A DNA stretch of 64,000 bases from Glycine soja (lineage: Eukaryota; Streptophyta; Magnoliopsida; Fabales; Fabaceae): assembly GCF_004193775.1 (NCBI RefSeq), contig NC_041019.1, forward strand, positions 13,611,020 to 13,675,019, in the 5' to 3' direction. Made by a program: the position numbers and the translations under genes. The notes below the pieces were generated by a model. It saw only the letters and a list, made by a program, of their open reading frames with translations, ran no database searches and was not told the DNA's origin. This document shows, in pieces, positions 48,388 through 60,200 of the stretch (the stretch's first letter is position 1; each line of letters starts with the position of its first letter).

Positions 48388-48744
48388 TTAATCACCATAT
48401 ACACATTTACTAAAATCAAAGGAAGGTTTAATATTGCAGGCTGCTGGAAGTAGTACCAAACTCTGCTTTTGAAAATATAAATTTGGTCCAGCATCCTCCA
48501 AACAACTACAGAAATTCTTAATAGCTTGAGCATTGTTGGCTCTATGAATCGCCACTCTTGCTCCATCACAACAATGAGGAGTTGGAGTAGAAGGGCCTGG
48601 ATTAACCAAATAAGGCACACATTGGTAAATTAATGGCTCATACCCATTGCACGTTGGAGGAAGTTGACAAGCAGTGAATGTTGTTACTGCCAAACCATAA
48701 GCCATAACAAGCATGACAAGAGCCAAAACTTTCTTCTCTCCCAT
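48388..48744 (-). CDS. Non-specific lipid-transfer-like protein, secreted
   Basis: A single-exon gene of 118 codons. Residues 1-25 form a clear signal peptide (MGEKKVLALVMLVMAYGLA). The mature part has the eight-cysteine pattern of plant lipid-transfer proteins: C32-x9-C42-x15-CC-x19-CxC-x21-C-x10-C, with one extra Cys at 26. The four disulfides would hold a small helical bundle around a lipid-binding cavity, and the protein would act in the cell wall or apoplast. The spacing is close to type 1 nsLTPs but not identical, so nsLTP-like is safer than a subfamily name. A TATA box lies 84 bases upstream. A truncated copy exists at 62.9-63.0 kb. It is the only intact-looking plant gene in the window; no intron is needed. 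Confidence 0.92.
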   Translation of the reverse strand: MGEKKVLALVMLVMAYGLAVTTFTACQLPPTCNGYEPLIYQCVPYLVNPGPSTPTPHCCDGARVAIHRANNAQAIKNFCSCLEDAGPNLYFQKQSLVLLPAACNIKPSFDFSKCVYGD

Positions 48745-48827
48745 CTTACCTTGAATATCTATGCTACTTTGTTTTCAGTATTATGAAGTTCTAAATTGTG
48801 ATCAACCATCGCTACCATAGAATTACT

Positions 48828-48835
48828 TATATAGA
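48828..48835 (-). promoter_or_regulatory. TATA box of the lipid-transfer-like gene
   Basis: Minus strand CTATATAA, 84 bases upstream of the ATG. The same box at the same distance is kept in the truncated copy (63,114-63,121). Confidence 0.7.
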
Positions 48836-48898
48836 CCTAACATTAAGCTTAGAATAATTCTAAATCAATTTATAATATTTTTATGTTAACAAAATACT

Positions 48899-49075
48899 AA
48901 TTTAGTCAAATGTTTAAAATATATGAATTTCAAACATCAATTTAGTCAAATATTTAAAATATATTAATTTCAAACTTCAATTTAGTCAAATATTTAAAAT
49001 ATATTCATTCCAAACATTAATTTAGTCAAATGTTTAAAATATATTAATTTCAAACATTAATTTAGTCAAATATTT
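48899..49075. repeat. 40-bp tandem repeat upstream of the lipid-transfer-like gene
   Basis: Four full units and one partial unit start at 48,899, 48,939, 48,979, 49,019 and 49,059, each beginning AATTTAGTCAAATRTTTAAA. They lie 65 bases upstream of the TATA box and are absent from the second gene copy. Confidence 0.92.
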
Positions 49076-49866
49076 TTTATTTTGAGAATCAGGATATCCC
49101 TAATAAATGACTAGTGTCCTATAATACTAAGTTCCATTTAAGGAATTGATATCTTACAACAAATATTTTTTCATATATATGAGTCAAAAATTGAATTCAA
49201 AATCACAAGTTTAAATAATAAGATTATCTATCAATCTTGTCATATCATATAATATTTAATGTTATTATTTAGTATCTATCTTTTACTCAAATATTTTGGT
49301 TTTAAAATATATAATTTTAAAACAAATGACTTTTATTTACTAATATTTTATATATAAATATTATGATAAAAAAATCATACATTTAAAAATATATATTAAT
49401 TAGAAAATTTAATAAATATATCATTTAATAAATAATAAATACAATAATTAATACTATTTTGAATACAAATATTTTTTAAAGGATAAAAGTATTTATGAAT
49501 ATATTTATAACACTACAAAAATTAATAATATTAATTGCTACATTAATATCTATTTAATAAAATTAATAATTTTAAATGCTACATTAATATCATTTGTCAT
49601 TAATTTAATTCTCAGTACTAAAAAACATTTTTTTACAATACACAACGATTATGCGGAACTTAGAAGTTATTGTTTCTAATTTTTATTTCTCCCCCTCCTC
49701 TCTTGTTTCTCACTCTCCCTTTCCTCTCTCGTTTCCCACTTTCCCACTTTCCCTCTCACTCTCTGACTCCCCCTCTACCTTAATCGAGATCCCCTTAGAC
49801 ACGTCTGCCACCACTAGGAAGCCTTCCACATCGTGGCCGAGGAGGTTGACATTATTTTCATAGAGG
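49076..49866. other. A/T-rich DNA, repeat copy, then a CT-rich tract
   Basis: Contains an A/T-rich repeat copy at 49,435-49,615. At 49,680-49,770 a CTCTCCCTTTCC pyrimidine tract precedes the gene fragment at 49,867 and might be part of its former leader. Confidence 0.5.
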
Positions 49867-50370
49867 GTGATGTGGTCGCCGCAAGCAAGGACGCAACCTA
49901 GGGTTTCAGTGGCGGAGAAGCATAGGGACACTGCTTTCGTCCTCCGCTCCCTGCTCTACGTCACTATGGCGACCCTCATTTCCAGGGTTTCGGGGCCACT
50001 CTCCAATGGGTTTCTAAGGTTGGCCTTGATGGACGTGATTGTGAATCCCGTGGTGAGATTCAATTACTTCAACAACCTCGTTGACATGGAGCGATGCATG
50101 AATGGGACGAGGAAGATAGTGGAGATCTTGGGGAGCAGGGCTTTGAGGGATTTCAAGTTTAGCAACTGGTTCGGGGAGCGAGACTTTAGGTTCATTGGCC
50201 TTGCTTTGCCACTTCACCAGACCGACTTCCCTAGTATGTCGTATTTCTATTGCTGGACAGTGAGCTCCATATGGCACTACCATGGAGGCTGCCACTATGA
50301 TGAGCATTTTTACTTCAGGGTCGAGGATGGAGAGGACGACAGTAGCGATGCCAGGGTCAGAACAATTTGA
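49867..50370 (+). pseudogene. Mandelonitrile-lyase / HOTHEAD-like GMC oxidoreductase, C-terminal fragment
   Basis: The translated product has the C-terminal GMC oxidoreductase region: GPLSNGFLRLALMDVIVNPV, FNYFNNLVDMERCMNGTRKI, FKFSNWFGERDFRFIG and TVSSIWHYHGGC, where the histidines of HYHGGC belong to the active site near the FAD. The family includes (R)-mandelonitrile lyases and HOTHEAD, usually secreted flavoproteins. The N-terminal FAD-binding part is absent and the frame derails soon after HYHGGC, before the second conserved His. It is G+C-richer than its surroundings, fitting a displaced gene fragment. About 167 codons of a protein normally above 500 remain. Confidence 0.8.
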
Positions 50371-52595
50371 TTACCACAATCCCTTTTCTTTATCGAGTGC
50401 TTTCTTGACTTGTCAGAGAGGTCACCAAGAATAACACAAGGAACATGCAGCCACCATTTGTTATCTTTCCATGGAAAAAAATTTCGGAATGAGGCCCTAC
50501 GTAATCTACTCGAATTCCCTGGTATGTTCTCTGCATACCAAAATTCAGTGTCCTAAAAAGTATCTAATATTTCATAAAAACAATATTATGTTAACGGTTT
50601 TAGTCACAAGAAGAATTGATGAAAACTGAGATGTTATAAGCAAGAAGAAATTGAGATTTGTCTTACTATAAGCATTGTGTCAAGCTTCTGTAGTGTAGGG
50701 GGGTTGACATAGATGTCTGATCTTGGCCTATTTTTCATCATCCGAAAAGAGCATTCGATCATGTTACTTACATTTAGAGGTGCCAAACAAGTTGTATCTA
50801 AGTTATAATTATGATCATTCAGCAAAACTCACTTCTACAATTGTGCTATCTTCTAAATATTGTGCAGTTGGAACAAATTCTTGTATGCCACTTCAACTGA
50901 TCATTCTTTTTTTAACTGAATTATGCATGATGTTTGATTCTATTGTATGGTTAGAATGAATACTGTACAAATATTAGTTTATGAACTTGTTGTCACAAAT
51001 GACAACCACAATCTTGCTTGATGCGATCGCCAATTACATATTGGTTTGTGTTAAATAAGGTGTCTTGCAATTTTGTTTTTTGTGTTCCCTGGAAAAAAGC
51101 CTTCCTGCCATAATTCATATTGTTGAGTGATTTTTAGTTTCAATTTACAAGGTCTATGATGTTTTCTTATCAGTGCAATATGGTTTCATTCATGGATGAC
51201 TTGGAGAATTGATGTTTAGAGCAAGTGAAGCATGCAATTCAACAAAGTGTTGCATGAATCCATTTTTCTTTTACTAAAAGAATACCTTGAAGCATAGCAA
51301 GGATTGATTGATGATGGGCAAGTGGGGGGTTTTGTAGTTAACTATACCTTCTAATTGTTTACATGTTAAATGTATGTGTTTTACTTTCATAATAATCAGA
51401 TTCAAATGTCTGACTTCATGTGTTGAAGTTTATAAAAAATATTTTTATAGTAAAATTTTATTCTTGTTCCTTTTTGATAAAAAAAATATTTTTATACTAT
51501 TTTTAATTTCATGTGTTGAAGTTGATAATTTTTTTTTTTTATATAAAAGATACCTTTTAGGACAACTGGTAGCTAATTTGGAATGTTTTAGGTACAAAGA
51601 GATTTCCTGTTTGATTAATTGTTTTCTGCATTTAGTTCTCCTTGACAAATCTTTCTAATTGGAAATTGCAAATTTTTAGGTATTTTTGTGCTTATGATTG
51701 TCATTCCATCTGTTGCAACCGAAAGGGCTAGTGCCAAGTTTGTTTCCACCCTTTTTCAATACAGAAAATGGTGAAGGAATCAACAACAAGCCCTGCATAT
51801 TTCTCTTGAGACTTCTAATGAGTCAGTATACCCTAACTGGAATTGATGCATCAGCTCATATGGTATATCTTTTCTACTCTTTTTCATCCTTTTCTCAAAA
51901 TTTTATTGCCTTGAAAAGCTTTTAGAAATTTCCTTGTCTGATACATTACACTTTTTTTTTTATTGATCCCTCCCTATAAAGTAAGTCTAAAAAAGAATTC
52001 ATGCATTGTTGATCCCGTGAGCTCTTGTTATCATTTATCAACTTAAACCTTTGAGGTGTCAATCTTAAGACCAAGTCTAGATCCAACATGAAAATTAGTT
52101 TGTCAATAACCTCGGTTTAGGTAATAGGAGTTACCAAGTTTCTCTTGCTTTTCAATTTTGAAAATTCTACGCTGCCATTGTTAGATTGAAGTTACTAGAT
52201 GACCTAGACTAAGACTTTCTGGTTACTTAACTTGTATTTGCAGACAGAGGAAACCAAGGATGTTGTAATAGTTTTATGGTGTTCTACTAAGCTTTGAGTC
52301 ACTAAGCCTAGCTTAAATTTTAGTTCAATTTGGTTGGACGACTTCTTGGCCCTAGGGGTAATTCACTAAAGTGAGTGGAGGCTACCACAGGTTGTCGTGT
52401 ATTTATCAGAGGAAAAGGTTCAATAAAAGAACTAGATAAGGTATCATCTCTTCTTTAGTGGATTGTCTTGCAAGTTGCAAATCCTAAGAACCTAATTTAA
52501 TGTCATAGTTACTTCTTCTTTCAATTTGTTGAGTGTGCCTTTTTTTTCTGACTAGATATATTAACTATAACCATTAACTTCACTCTACCATTTAT
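50371..52595. other. Unassigned DNA with exon-like pieces
   Basis: A possible exon at about 51,677-51,860 has an AG before and GT after (KGLVPSLFPPFFNTENGEG in one frame) but no family is recognised. Long T runs and A/T-rich introns-like sequence fill the rest. Confidence 0.3.
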
Positions 52596-52748
52596 AATCC
52601 AAAGGAAGAGTTGTTATGAGGAAGGCCAGCTTACGAACACTTAAATGAATCACTACACATTTTGGTTGAGGCTGAGTTACCTGTCAATGTTGTTGATATA
52701 AGGTCGAGGCAAGCACAGGAAATCATAGAAGAACTACTCAAACCCATG
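52596..52748 (+). pseudogene. KH-domain (STAR/SPIN1-like) protein exon
   Basis: The frame reads NPKEELL, a TGA stop, then [20 protein letters not shown] and [19 protein letters not shown], ending at CCCATG|GTATC, a splice donor. This is the segment following the KH core in plant STAR-type RNA-binding proteins such as SPIN1. The stop falls where family members usually have Arg (CGA to TGA would do it). No other exon of the gene is found, so it is a displaced fragment. Recognition is from memory. Confidence 0.7.
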
Positions 52749-53033
52749 GTATCTCCTTATAGTTTTAAAGCTCTGAATATTACTTACTATTTTGCATTTG
52801 CTAACTTTTTTTACACTGATGAAGTACAATGATTTGTGTGCCAATTTAACAAGAAGCATCTAGTTTGATAATGCAAACTTCATGTCAATGCATTTTGTAG
52901 GCATGTCACATAACTTATTCATAATCGTTTACTTAAAGTTAGAGTTTCACTTTAATAATCTACATAATACTGAAAAGTCCGTATAAGATATTGGAGTGAA
53001 ACTCTAATTTTTTAACTTTTAATTAGAGAATGG

Positions 53034-53612
53034 TGTTCGATAATCAATGCTCTCACAATACAAAATTATCCACACCCATAAAGGATCGTGAGAACACAAC
53101 AAATATTACATTATAGTAAAAATAATAACAAACACAAGAATATAATATGGTTCAACACCTCTTGTCTATGCCCACAGAACCATCTAAAAAGTATTTCACT
53201 ATCACAAAAATGATTACAAGATTGTAACCCATCCTAAATAGTGTATCACTCTACAAACTCGAGTACATCACTAAATGATTACAAGAAATGATAACACTCT
53301 CACACAAAGAGACTTTTCTCTCAACAAAGTGACTTTGTTTCACAATCTTTCTTCTCACATACACACTATTTTCATGTGTATCTTCTCCACTAATTCTCTT
53401 CTCTATTTATAGTGAAGATTGTCACCAACTATAATAAATAAGTTCTCTTGGAAGTTAAAACAAAAACAACTTCCAATATATCCATTCAAATAAGCTTCAT
53501 ATATTCAAACGCAACCTTCCACTTTGCATTTAAACCACCTAAACTTTAGTCATAAAAATTCAATTCTCACTATGCATTAAATGCACCTTATCTTTTGGCT
53601 TGGAACTCTACA
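53034..53612 (-). repeat. 3' LTR of copia 2
   Basis: Plus-strand view TGTTCGATAATC...TGGAACTCTACA. The polypurine tract (minus strand TTGAGGGGTAGAAT) adjoins its inner side at 53,613-53,626. Confidence 0.92.
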
Positions 53613-53649
53613 ATTCTACCCCTCAAGCCAAAAGAGAAATATCATTTAA

Positions 53650-54264
53650 TCAATTTGAAAGTGAACAAATTCCCCTTCCAACCGGGGTATCTCCCAACAC
53701 TTCTACAATGTTAGAAAACTTCACTTTCTTCTTCACTTTGCTATCATGTTTCCTCTTTAAGGCTTGTCCATCCAAATAGCAAAGGTTACCTTTATTTTTT
53801 TGTCCTTGCAACACCAAGAGTCTCCCCTTGTACACCTTGCATCCCTACTTTAAACCAATATACTTGTACCCTTGTGATGTCATCTCCTCCATACAAATCA
53901 TATTGACAATAGCAGAAGGTACATACCTTACATTTGAGAAAGTTCGAATAGCACCATCATGGAGCTTCATCCTCACGCTCTCTATGCTTTTAACCTTCAT
54001 TTTTCCACCATTTCCTAAACTAAAATGGTGGAATTCTCCATCATTTTTCAAAGTATCAAACATCTTTCGATCTCTACAAATGTGTTTTGAGGCAGCAGAA
54101 TCCATCACCCATTTTGTTTTAGCAATCTCATCATTTGTTGCCAAAAACACATCATATTCATTTTCGACACTTTTTACTACATTAGCTTGGGAGTTGTTAA
54201 CATCTTTGTTCATATCTCTTAATTTCTTCAAGTTGTCCTTCATTTGTTTGCACCTCACTTGCAC
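53650..54264 (-). pseudogene. Copia 2 gag end, protease and pre-integrase remnant
   Basis: The piece at 54,264-53,845 encodes an aspartic protease region with WVMDSAASKHICRDRKMFDT, preceded (upstream to 54,292) by a degenerate zinc knuckle CYYYGENGHVQVRC whose second Cys is lost. The piece at 53,835-53,650 encodes the pre-integrase segment (YKGRLLVLQGQKNKGNLCYL). A stop separates them. Downstream the element jumps straight to the polypurine tract. Confidence 0.8.
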
Positions 54265-54423
54265 ATGACCATTCTCACCATAATAGTAACATTGTATGTT
54301 ACTTATATCTCGTTGCGGATGTAATTACAATTTTGATATTCCTCTTGGCCTATCCTGTCTCCTTCAATGATTCCTCCCTTGCTCAGACTCTACCACATCT
54401 ATTGCATTATGCTCCTGGCCATA

Positions 54424-54435
54424 GCTTTGATACCA
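54424..54435 (-). promoter_or_regulatory. Primer-binding site of copia 2 (tRNA-Met)
   Basis: Minus strand TGGTATCAAAGC, one base after the end of the 5' LTR. It pairs with the 3' end of initiator tRNA-Met and primes reverse transcription. Confidence 0.85.
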
Positions 54436-54436
54436 C

Positions 54437-55005
54437 TGTTGGATAATCAATACTCTCACAACCAAAATTACCCACACTCACAAAGGATCATGAGAACACA
54501 ACAAAGATCACATTGTAGGAAAAGTAATAACAAACACGAGAATTTAACATGGTTTGACACCTCTTGCCTATGTCCACTGAACCCTCTAAAAAGTATTTCG
54601 CTATCACAAAATGATTATAAGATTATAACTCACCCTAAATAGTGTATCACTCTACCAATCCGAATATCCCACTCAATGGTTATAAGAAATGATAATACTC
54701 TCACACAAAGACACTTTTCTCTCAACAAAGTGACTTTGTTTCACAATCTCTCTTCTCACATGCTCTCTCTTCATGTGCATCTTCTCCACTAATTTTCTTC
54801 TGTATTTATAGTGAAGATTGTCACCAATTATAATAAATAAGTGAAAGGTAAAACAAAAATAACTTCCAATTCATCCATTCAAATAAGCTTTATCTAGTTA
54901 AATCCAATCTTCCACTTTGCATTTAAACCACATAAACCTTAGTGATAAAAATTCAATTCTCACTATGCATTAAACACACCTTATCTTTTGGCTTGGAACT
55001 TTACA
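54437..55005 (-). repeat. 5' LTR of copia 2
   Basis: Plus-strand view TGTTGGATAATC...TGGAACTTTACA. It differs from the 3' LTR at many positions (roughly one in eight to ten by eye, plus small indels), which indicates an old insertion. Confidence 0.92.
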
Positions 55006-55010
55006 AATGG

Positions 55011-55575
55011 TATGAAAAGCATGTAAAGAATTGTGTCTAAATTTTTTAGCAAGTCTCATTAATAGGCTCAATGTCTCTTTTTCTCTTACCATTTTGGTAC
55101 GTGTGGACTTGGACTTGCAGAAGAGAAGTGAGAAGAAGCTGAATCATGAGTTAGACAACTAGAACAACAAGTAATACGTACATGGCAATGTTTCAGCTTA
55201 TTGTTTGTCAACTTATTGCCCTACTGCAGAAGTGAACCACTTATAATTTAACTCCAGTTACAACTTACATATGGTTTAAAATAAAAACATTGTTGTCCAC
55301 CTATAATTTTCTAAATACTCTTTTATGTTCATTAATCATTTTAGTTATTTATTTTATGATTCTTTTCATAGATTAAACTTAATCTGCACAAATTATTGAA
55401 TGCATTCCAATATATTTTAAATTTTGAAGGAAATCCATCTAATTAAAATTTGATCTGAATGTTTTTTTCAAGAAAATTATCTACTGCAGCAGAAAAATTA
55501 GATAACATTAACAAGAAATTAAGACCATAGTAAAGCCAAGTTTTGTACCGGACAAGTTTTGATGACCAGAATGCA
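55011..55575. other. Unassigned DNA
   Basis: A stretch at 55,121-55,170 after GACTTGCAG resembles an exon start (KRSEKKLNHEL) but is not recognised. Otherwise A/T-rich. Confidence 0.3.
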
Positions 55576-55599
55576 CACTACTAGAAAAGTGTCTTTTCA

Positions 55600-55850
55600 T
55601 GTTGTCGTATCTACATCGGTTATAAAAAAAAACCAATGTAGTAAATGATACGGTGGCATTTTTGAAAATAAAGCAAACTTTTTTAACCCAGTTACGACGG
55701 TTTTTATAAAACCGCCTTCGATGTGAACGTTACAAAGGCGATTTTATAAAAACGGTCTTTGTTAGTCAATCTAACTACTACGGTTTTTAAAAACCGCCTT
55801 TGATTGAAGTTATAAAATTTTTAATTATTTTATTTATTTCGGTTTTCCCT
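55600..55850. repeat. Left subterminal repeats of CACTA 3
   Basis: Inverted motifs ATCGGTT...AACCAATG and ACGGTTTTTATAAAACCGCC with relatives repeated several times. Confidence 0.7.
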
Positions 55851-55941
55851 TTAAATTAATAAATATATTATACAAAATGCAGCCAACAGCAACCCTAACG
55901 CAAAACTTGTTGTTGCTCCCAAGGCCTCTGCCGTCTCCGTC

Positions 55942-56376
55942 GTGCCAGAGAGAGAGGTGGTGATGTCTTCAATTAGATTCCTATGGATCCTGATGGTGTC
56001 TTTGACGGAATCATGCACGTTAAGCCAACCGCAGAAGTTATCAATGTACGATGTTCTGATGGAGTACGGGTTCCCGGTGGGTCTTCTTCCCAAGGGAGCC
56101 ATAGGGTATTCACTTAACAAAGTCAGCGGTGAGTTCGCAGTGTATTTCCAAGGAGTGTGCAGCTTCGACATAGAGTCCTACATGTTCAAGTACAAATCCA
56201 CCATCACGGGTGTCGTCTCCAAGGGCAAGCTCTATAATCTCAAAGGTGTCACCGTCAAAATCTTGCTCCTTTGGCTCAACATCGTCGAGGTCTTTCGTCA
56301 GGGGAATGATATTTACTTCTCTGTCGGAATCTCTTCCGCTGATTTTGGCATTGAGAATTTCCTCGAGAGCCCCTAG
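55942..56376 (+). pseudogene. DUF538 family gene with a late stop
   Basis: The frame of 144 codons starts at 55,942; Met-8 (55,963) with the hydrophobic SSIRFLWILMVSL stretch may be the natural start and a weak signal peptide. The DUF538 domain is nearly complete: MYDVLMEYGFPVGLLPKGAI, FAVYFQGVCSFDI, YKSTITGVVSKGKLYNLKGV, LLLWLNIVEV and SVGISSADFGIENF. DUF538 proteins are small plant proteins; one member affects trichome growth and branching, otherwise the role is poorly known. A TAG at 56,374 falls where the family continues with Gln and a CGCGFNC-like tail, which is still encoded downstream, so the protein lost its Cys-rich end. It lies inside the probable CACTA 3 element. Confidence 0.82.
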
Positions 56377-56639
56377 TGTGGTTGTGGTTTCAATTGCAAA
56401 ACACTACCCTTAAACCGTGACGTTTCCGTTTCCTCAATTTAATTACACTTTTTTTATGATTCAATTGCCGAACGGATTATTGGGTTCAGTTGCAAACTAT
56501 AGATCTATCTAGTGTATCTATCATCTTCTTCTTCTTTTTTTATGCTTTTTAAGTTAATAATTAGTCCTACTTTTTATTATCGGGGCATTGTTTATGTGTA
56601 TAAAGATTGTGTTTTGATCTTCACCCTTTTTGTTGCCAG

Positions 56640-57291
56640 ATGACTACAACAATTGCTATTAAAGATGTGAGAAGGGAGGTGAAAATACTTCGAGCTTTGA
56701 ATGGACACAACAATCTGATCCAGTTCTATGATGCATTTGAAGATCAAGACAATGTCTACATTATAATGGAGTAAGTTTGGGATGCCTGTTTCCTCTTCAA
56801 AGTATATTGTAACAGTAGTGTTTTGTGGCCATCCTAGTAAAGTTTAATAATACTTCTTTTTTTATTTCAAATAAAATATGTTGTAATAACCTCAAATAAT
56901 ACAACCTTTTTAGTGACATCAGCACTATGTATTAGGTTATAAAAAAAAATTGTTGACAGAATGCCTTGATTTTTTTTGCTTTTTGATGATTTTGTAATTG
57001 GCTAGATCCTATTGACATTTCAGGTTATGTGAAGGGGGAGAGCTCTTAGATATGATATTATCAAGGTATTCATAAAATACCAGCTTTTCCTTTTCTAATT
57101 ACGATAATAAAAAAATAAAAAAAATTGACCTTTGGAATTGCACCTTGCCACTAACTAACTATATGGTTGATTTCTTCTTTAGAGGAGGGAAATACTTAGA
57201 AGATGATGCAAAGGCTGTCATGGTACAGATACTTAATGTTGCTGCATTTTGTCATCTTCAGGGTGTGGTACACCGAGATCTTAAGCCAGAG
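56640..57291 (+). pseudogene. CDPK-related kinase fragment, three exons
   Basis: Exons at 56,640-56,770, 57,024-57,065 and 57,183-57,291 have correct AG and GT borders and join in phase. They encode [20 protein letters not shown] with the helix-C glutamate, the hinge ([20 protein letters not shown]) and the catalytic loop start ([10 protein letters not shown]). This matches plant CDPK-related kinases (CRK), Ser/Thr kinases with degenerate EF hands. The Gly-rich loop and ATP-binding Lys upstream and the DFG and EF-hand parts downstream are missing. It is a genomic fragment with its introns, probably captured by the surrounding transposon. Confidence 0.85.
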
Positions 57292-60200
57292 GTGAGCACA
57301 TTTGTATCCATTTCTTTCATATGGTTAAAGCCTATCTGCTACATTTTCAAAGATTCATCTTAATACCCTAGTATGGAAATGCTAAGTGGGGCATGGATGG
57401 GTTACTCATTTAACTGTCTTAATTTTACACCCGTCCCAAAGAAATCCCTCTCTTCATTATTCTTGTGTCATAATGGCTTGGTGCTATTTAGAGTTGGATT
57501 AAGCCTAGAAGTATTATGTCACTTTTGTTTTTATTTTTCGGCTGGCAAAGATTGTAGAATGTTTGATAAAGTTTACTAACTTTTTTAAGGAGTCTAGCTA
57601 GATTGGATTTTGGAATATCTAGATAGCCTTTAATTTAGCATTTTTATTTCCTTTTGATGGTTTTGTTAGATTTTTCTTTTCCCTTTTGGTTTCATACATC
57701 ATTCAGTTGCAATATATAGGTCAATATAAGCCATGAATATATGACATAACTTTTTGCTGTTTCATTCAGTTCACTAGTCACTTGGGCACAACTCAAGCAT
57801 TAAACTAGCTTATTCAACATAGGTTTTAGTATTTAAAAAAAAAGTAAATTACAGAAAAATAAATTCCATGAAGAAATTGTGTTCCCATATAAACCCTTTT
57901 GTTTGTATAGTATGAATGAATAACTAATATATTCAAGATTTCAAGGATAATTCTAACCCCCTTGCCATTTTCTTCAGAATCAGAAGCAATATCATGAACT
58001 TGGGGTTGGGGTTAATCTAACTCATAGTTACCATAGCATACAAAAAGGACTGGTTCCATATATGCCAAGTCAGTCAAAAGAAAATTATCCTAAATTACTA
58101 GTTTTAGGAATGCAAATTAGAGTTTCTCCAAAACATACTAAATGTTAGTATTGTGCTAATATGAACTATGAGGCAAATTTTATCACAAGGGTTTGGGACT
58201 TAGGGTCATGATTGAGCTGCCCTGTAGTAGAGTAGAGCTACTGTATGCCTTCATGAATAAAGTATGAAACCTGAATTATATTTAGCATCCATGTTGATCT
58301 ATATTGTTGTGAGTACTTTTATAAATAGCAAAAACAAACTTTTCTTCAAGTTTGATTCTGTTAGTCAAGGTGCTAATAAATTTTCTTAAAGTTTGCTGAT
58401 ATAGTTACCAGATACCACAGGGATAAACAAATCATACTTGTGGCGGTGCTGATATTTGGTTTGGTTTGGTGATCAAACAATAGTGATATCTTTTGCTCTC
58501 CAGGATCCTACTGCCCGACTACAACACGCAAAGTTTCTTGTGACAGTAGGTATTGATTTATCCCATACCTTATTTTTCTCATGTTTAAATTATCTAAACT
58601 TCCTTTTTTTGCAATATAATGTCCTCTAAAGAAAACTCCATTATTACGTGCTACTACTTTCATGTCCATTATAACCAACCTTGCACTAACTATTGAGCAT
58701 TCACACATTAGTTTTTTCCCAATTTCAGATATTATTGCAAGAAGGGTTCTACTCACCAAAATAGTATTTTTTTTTTTTTGTATATATCATAAGTATAATT
58801 TATTCCATCACTATTTGTGTTTGAAAATCCAGTGCCAACGTGAAAAACCACATCCACTGAAAGTAATATGAAGTAGCAGTGTTTCAAAGTTAGTTCCAAA
58901 CAAAGTTGATATGATAAATTGGGCTAGATCCTGAAAATTATATCTCATTAATTGGATTAAAATTTTGTGTTATTTTCTTGCTTTATTTTGTTCGAGAATG
59001 GAGGGCACTAAATCAGAACCTTAGTCTATATTTTTCATTTTTGCTAGAAGGTAAACTAATCTAGTAAGGCATACCTTGATCAGGCTTACAGAGGATATGC
59101 TAGCCCTCTTAATATTTTCTTTATCCTCCGGATCATTGTATTATTGTTTTTTTTTTTTTTTGCCAATGAAATCATATGAGTTTATGCATTTAAAAAAAAT
59201 GCAACGCATTAAGTTTAGTCTTATTTAAATGTGAAGTAAATGTAAACAAATTGTTATGATCTTTTCATTTGAAAAATTTTCCTTGTTGGACTTGGAATGC
59301 AATCCTGTTCATTCAATGCCTATACTCCTTTTCTTCTATTTAATTCTTGCTTTCTTCTTGATCCTTGTTTGCTTAATTTATTAATACTATGTTAATCCTT
59401 TTTTTTTTCTCTGCGCAGTCTTATATTACCTTTTCTAATTTCAATTTTGATTTTGATTTGAATAATTCCATAGAAGGGTTGAATGATGATTTGAAGAGGA
59501 CTTGATAGAGGTGGTGGATCTAATGGGGCACAACAAAACTTTCAAGAATTGGTCGGCACTACTAGGGTCCACGAGCCCATCGTAGCCACCAAGGGTAAAT
59601 TATACGGTAAATATTTATACTAGCACAAAATTTAAATTAAATTATTTTTTATAGTTTAGTTTAAAATAGTTATTTATTTTTTTAAATTGTATACTATGAC
59701 TTTTCTAATTTATTTTAGTTTAACAATTAATCAAATGAATTAACATAATGTGGAATTTAATAATTACTTGAGTTTTGATTCACTCTTAAAATTTATATTT
59801 ACTTAATCATAAATAATAAAAAAATTGCAAAAAACTGAATATTTCCTCTTACTCATACTTTTATGCAGGCAGATTGAAGTAGACAGCAAATTTTTGGAAG
59901 CACAACACATGATTCAAAATATAAAATAATAATGTAATAATTTTTTTAAAATAGACAGCAAATTTTCCATCTCAACTCATCGTGAGATCATAATTTAAGA
60001 TTTAAAGTGTTCTCCATAATTTGCATCATACATAGTTTTCTGTCATTGGGAATTGAATCAAGTTGTGGTATATCTCAACTTGTTGCACCTAAATTGTTTA
60101 TCAATAGAAGTCCAATCAGATATATGTAGACTGTAGAGCAATGGTGAAGTTAGTGACCCTGTTATGTTGCATTTTGTACAGCTAATCATTAAATGTGTTA

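Larger units (their letters stand above)
53034..55005 (-). mobile_element. Copia retrotransposon 2, internally deleted
   Basis: Both LTRs (579 and 569 bp), a tRNA-Met primer-binding site, a polypurine tract and a short internal region are present, and AATGG lies on both sides (53,029-53,033 and 55,006-55,010). Total length is 1,972 bp. Only the gag end, protease and pre-integrase remnants survive; integrase, RT and RNase H are missing. It could have moved only with proteins from an intact relative. Confidence 0.93.

Noticed and set aside
50634..51925. Several short frames
   Set aside because: Low-complexity A/T-derived sequences; only 51,677-51,860 has splice-like borders, and its product is not recognised.
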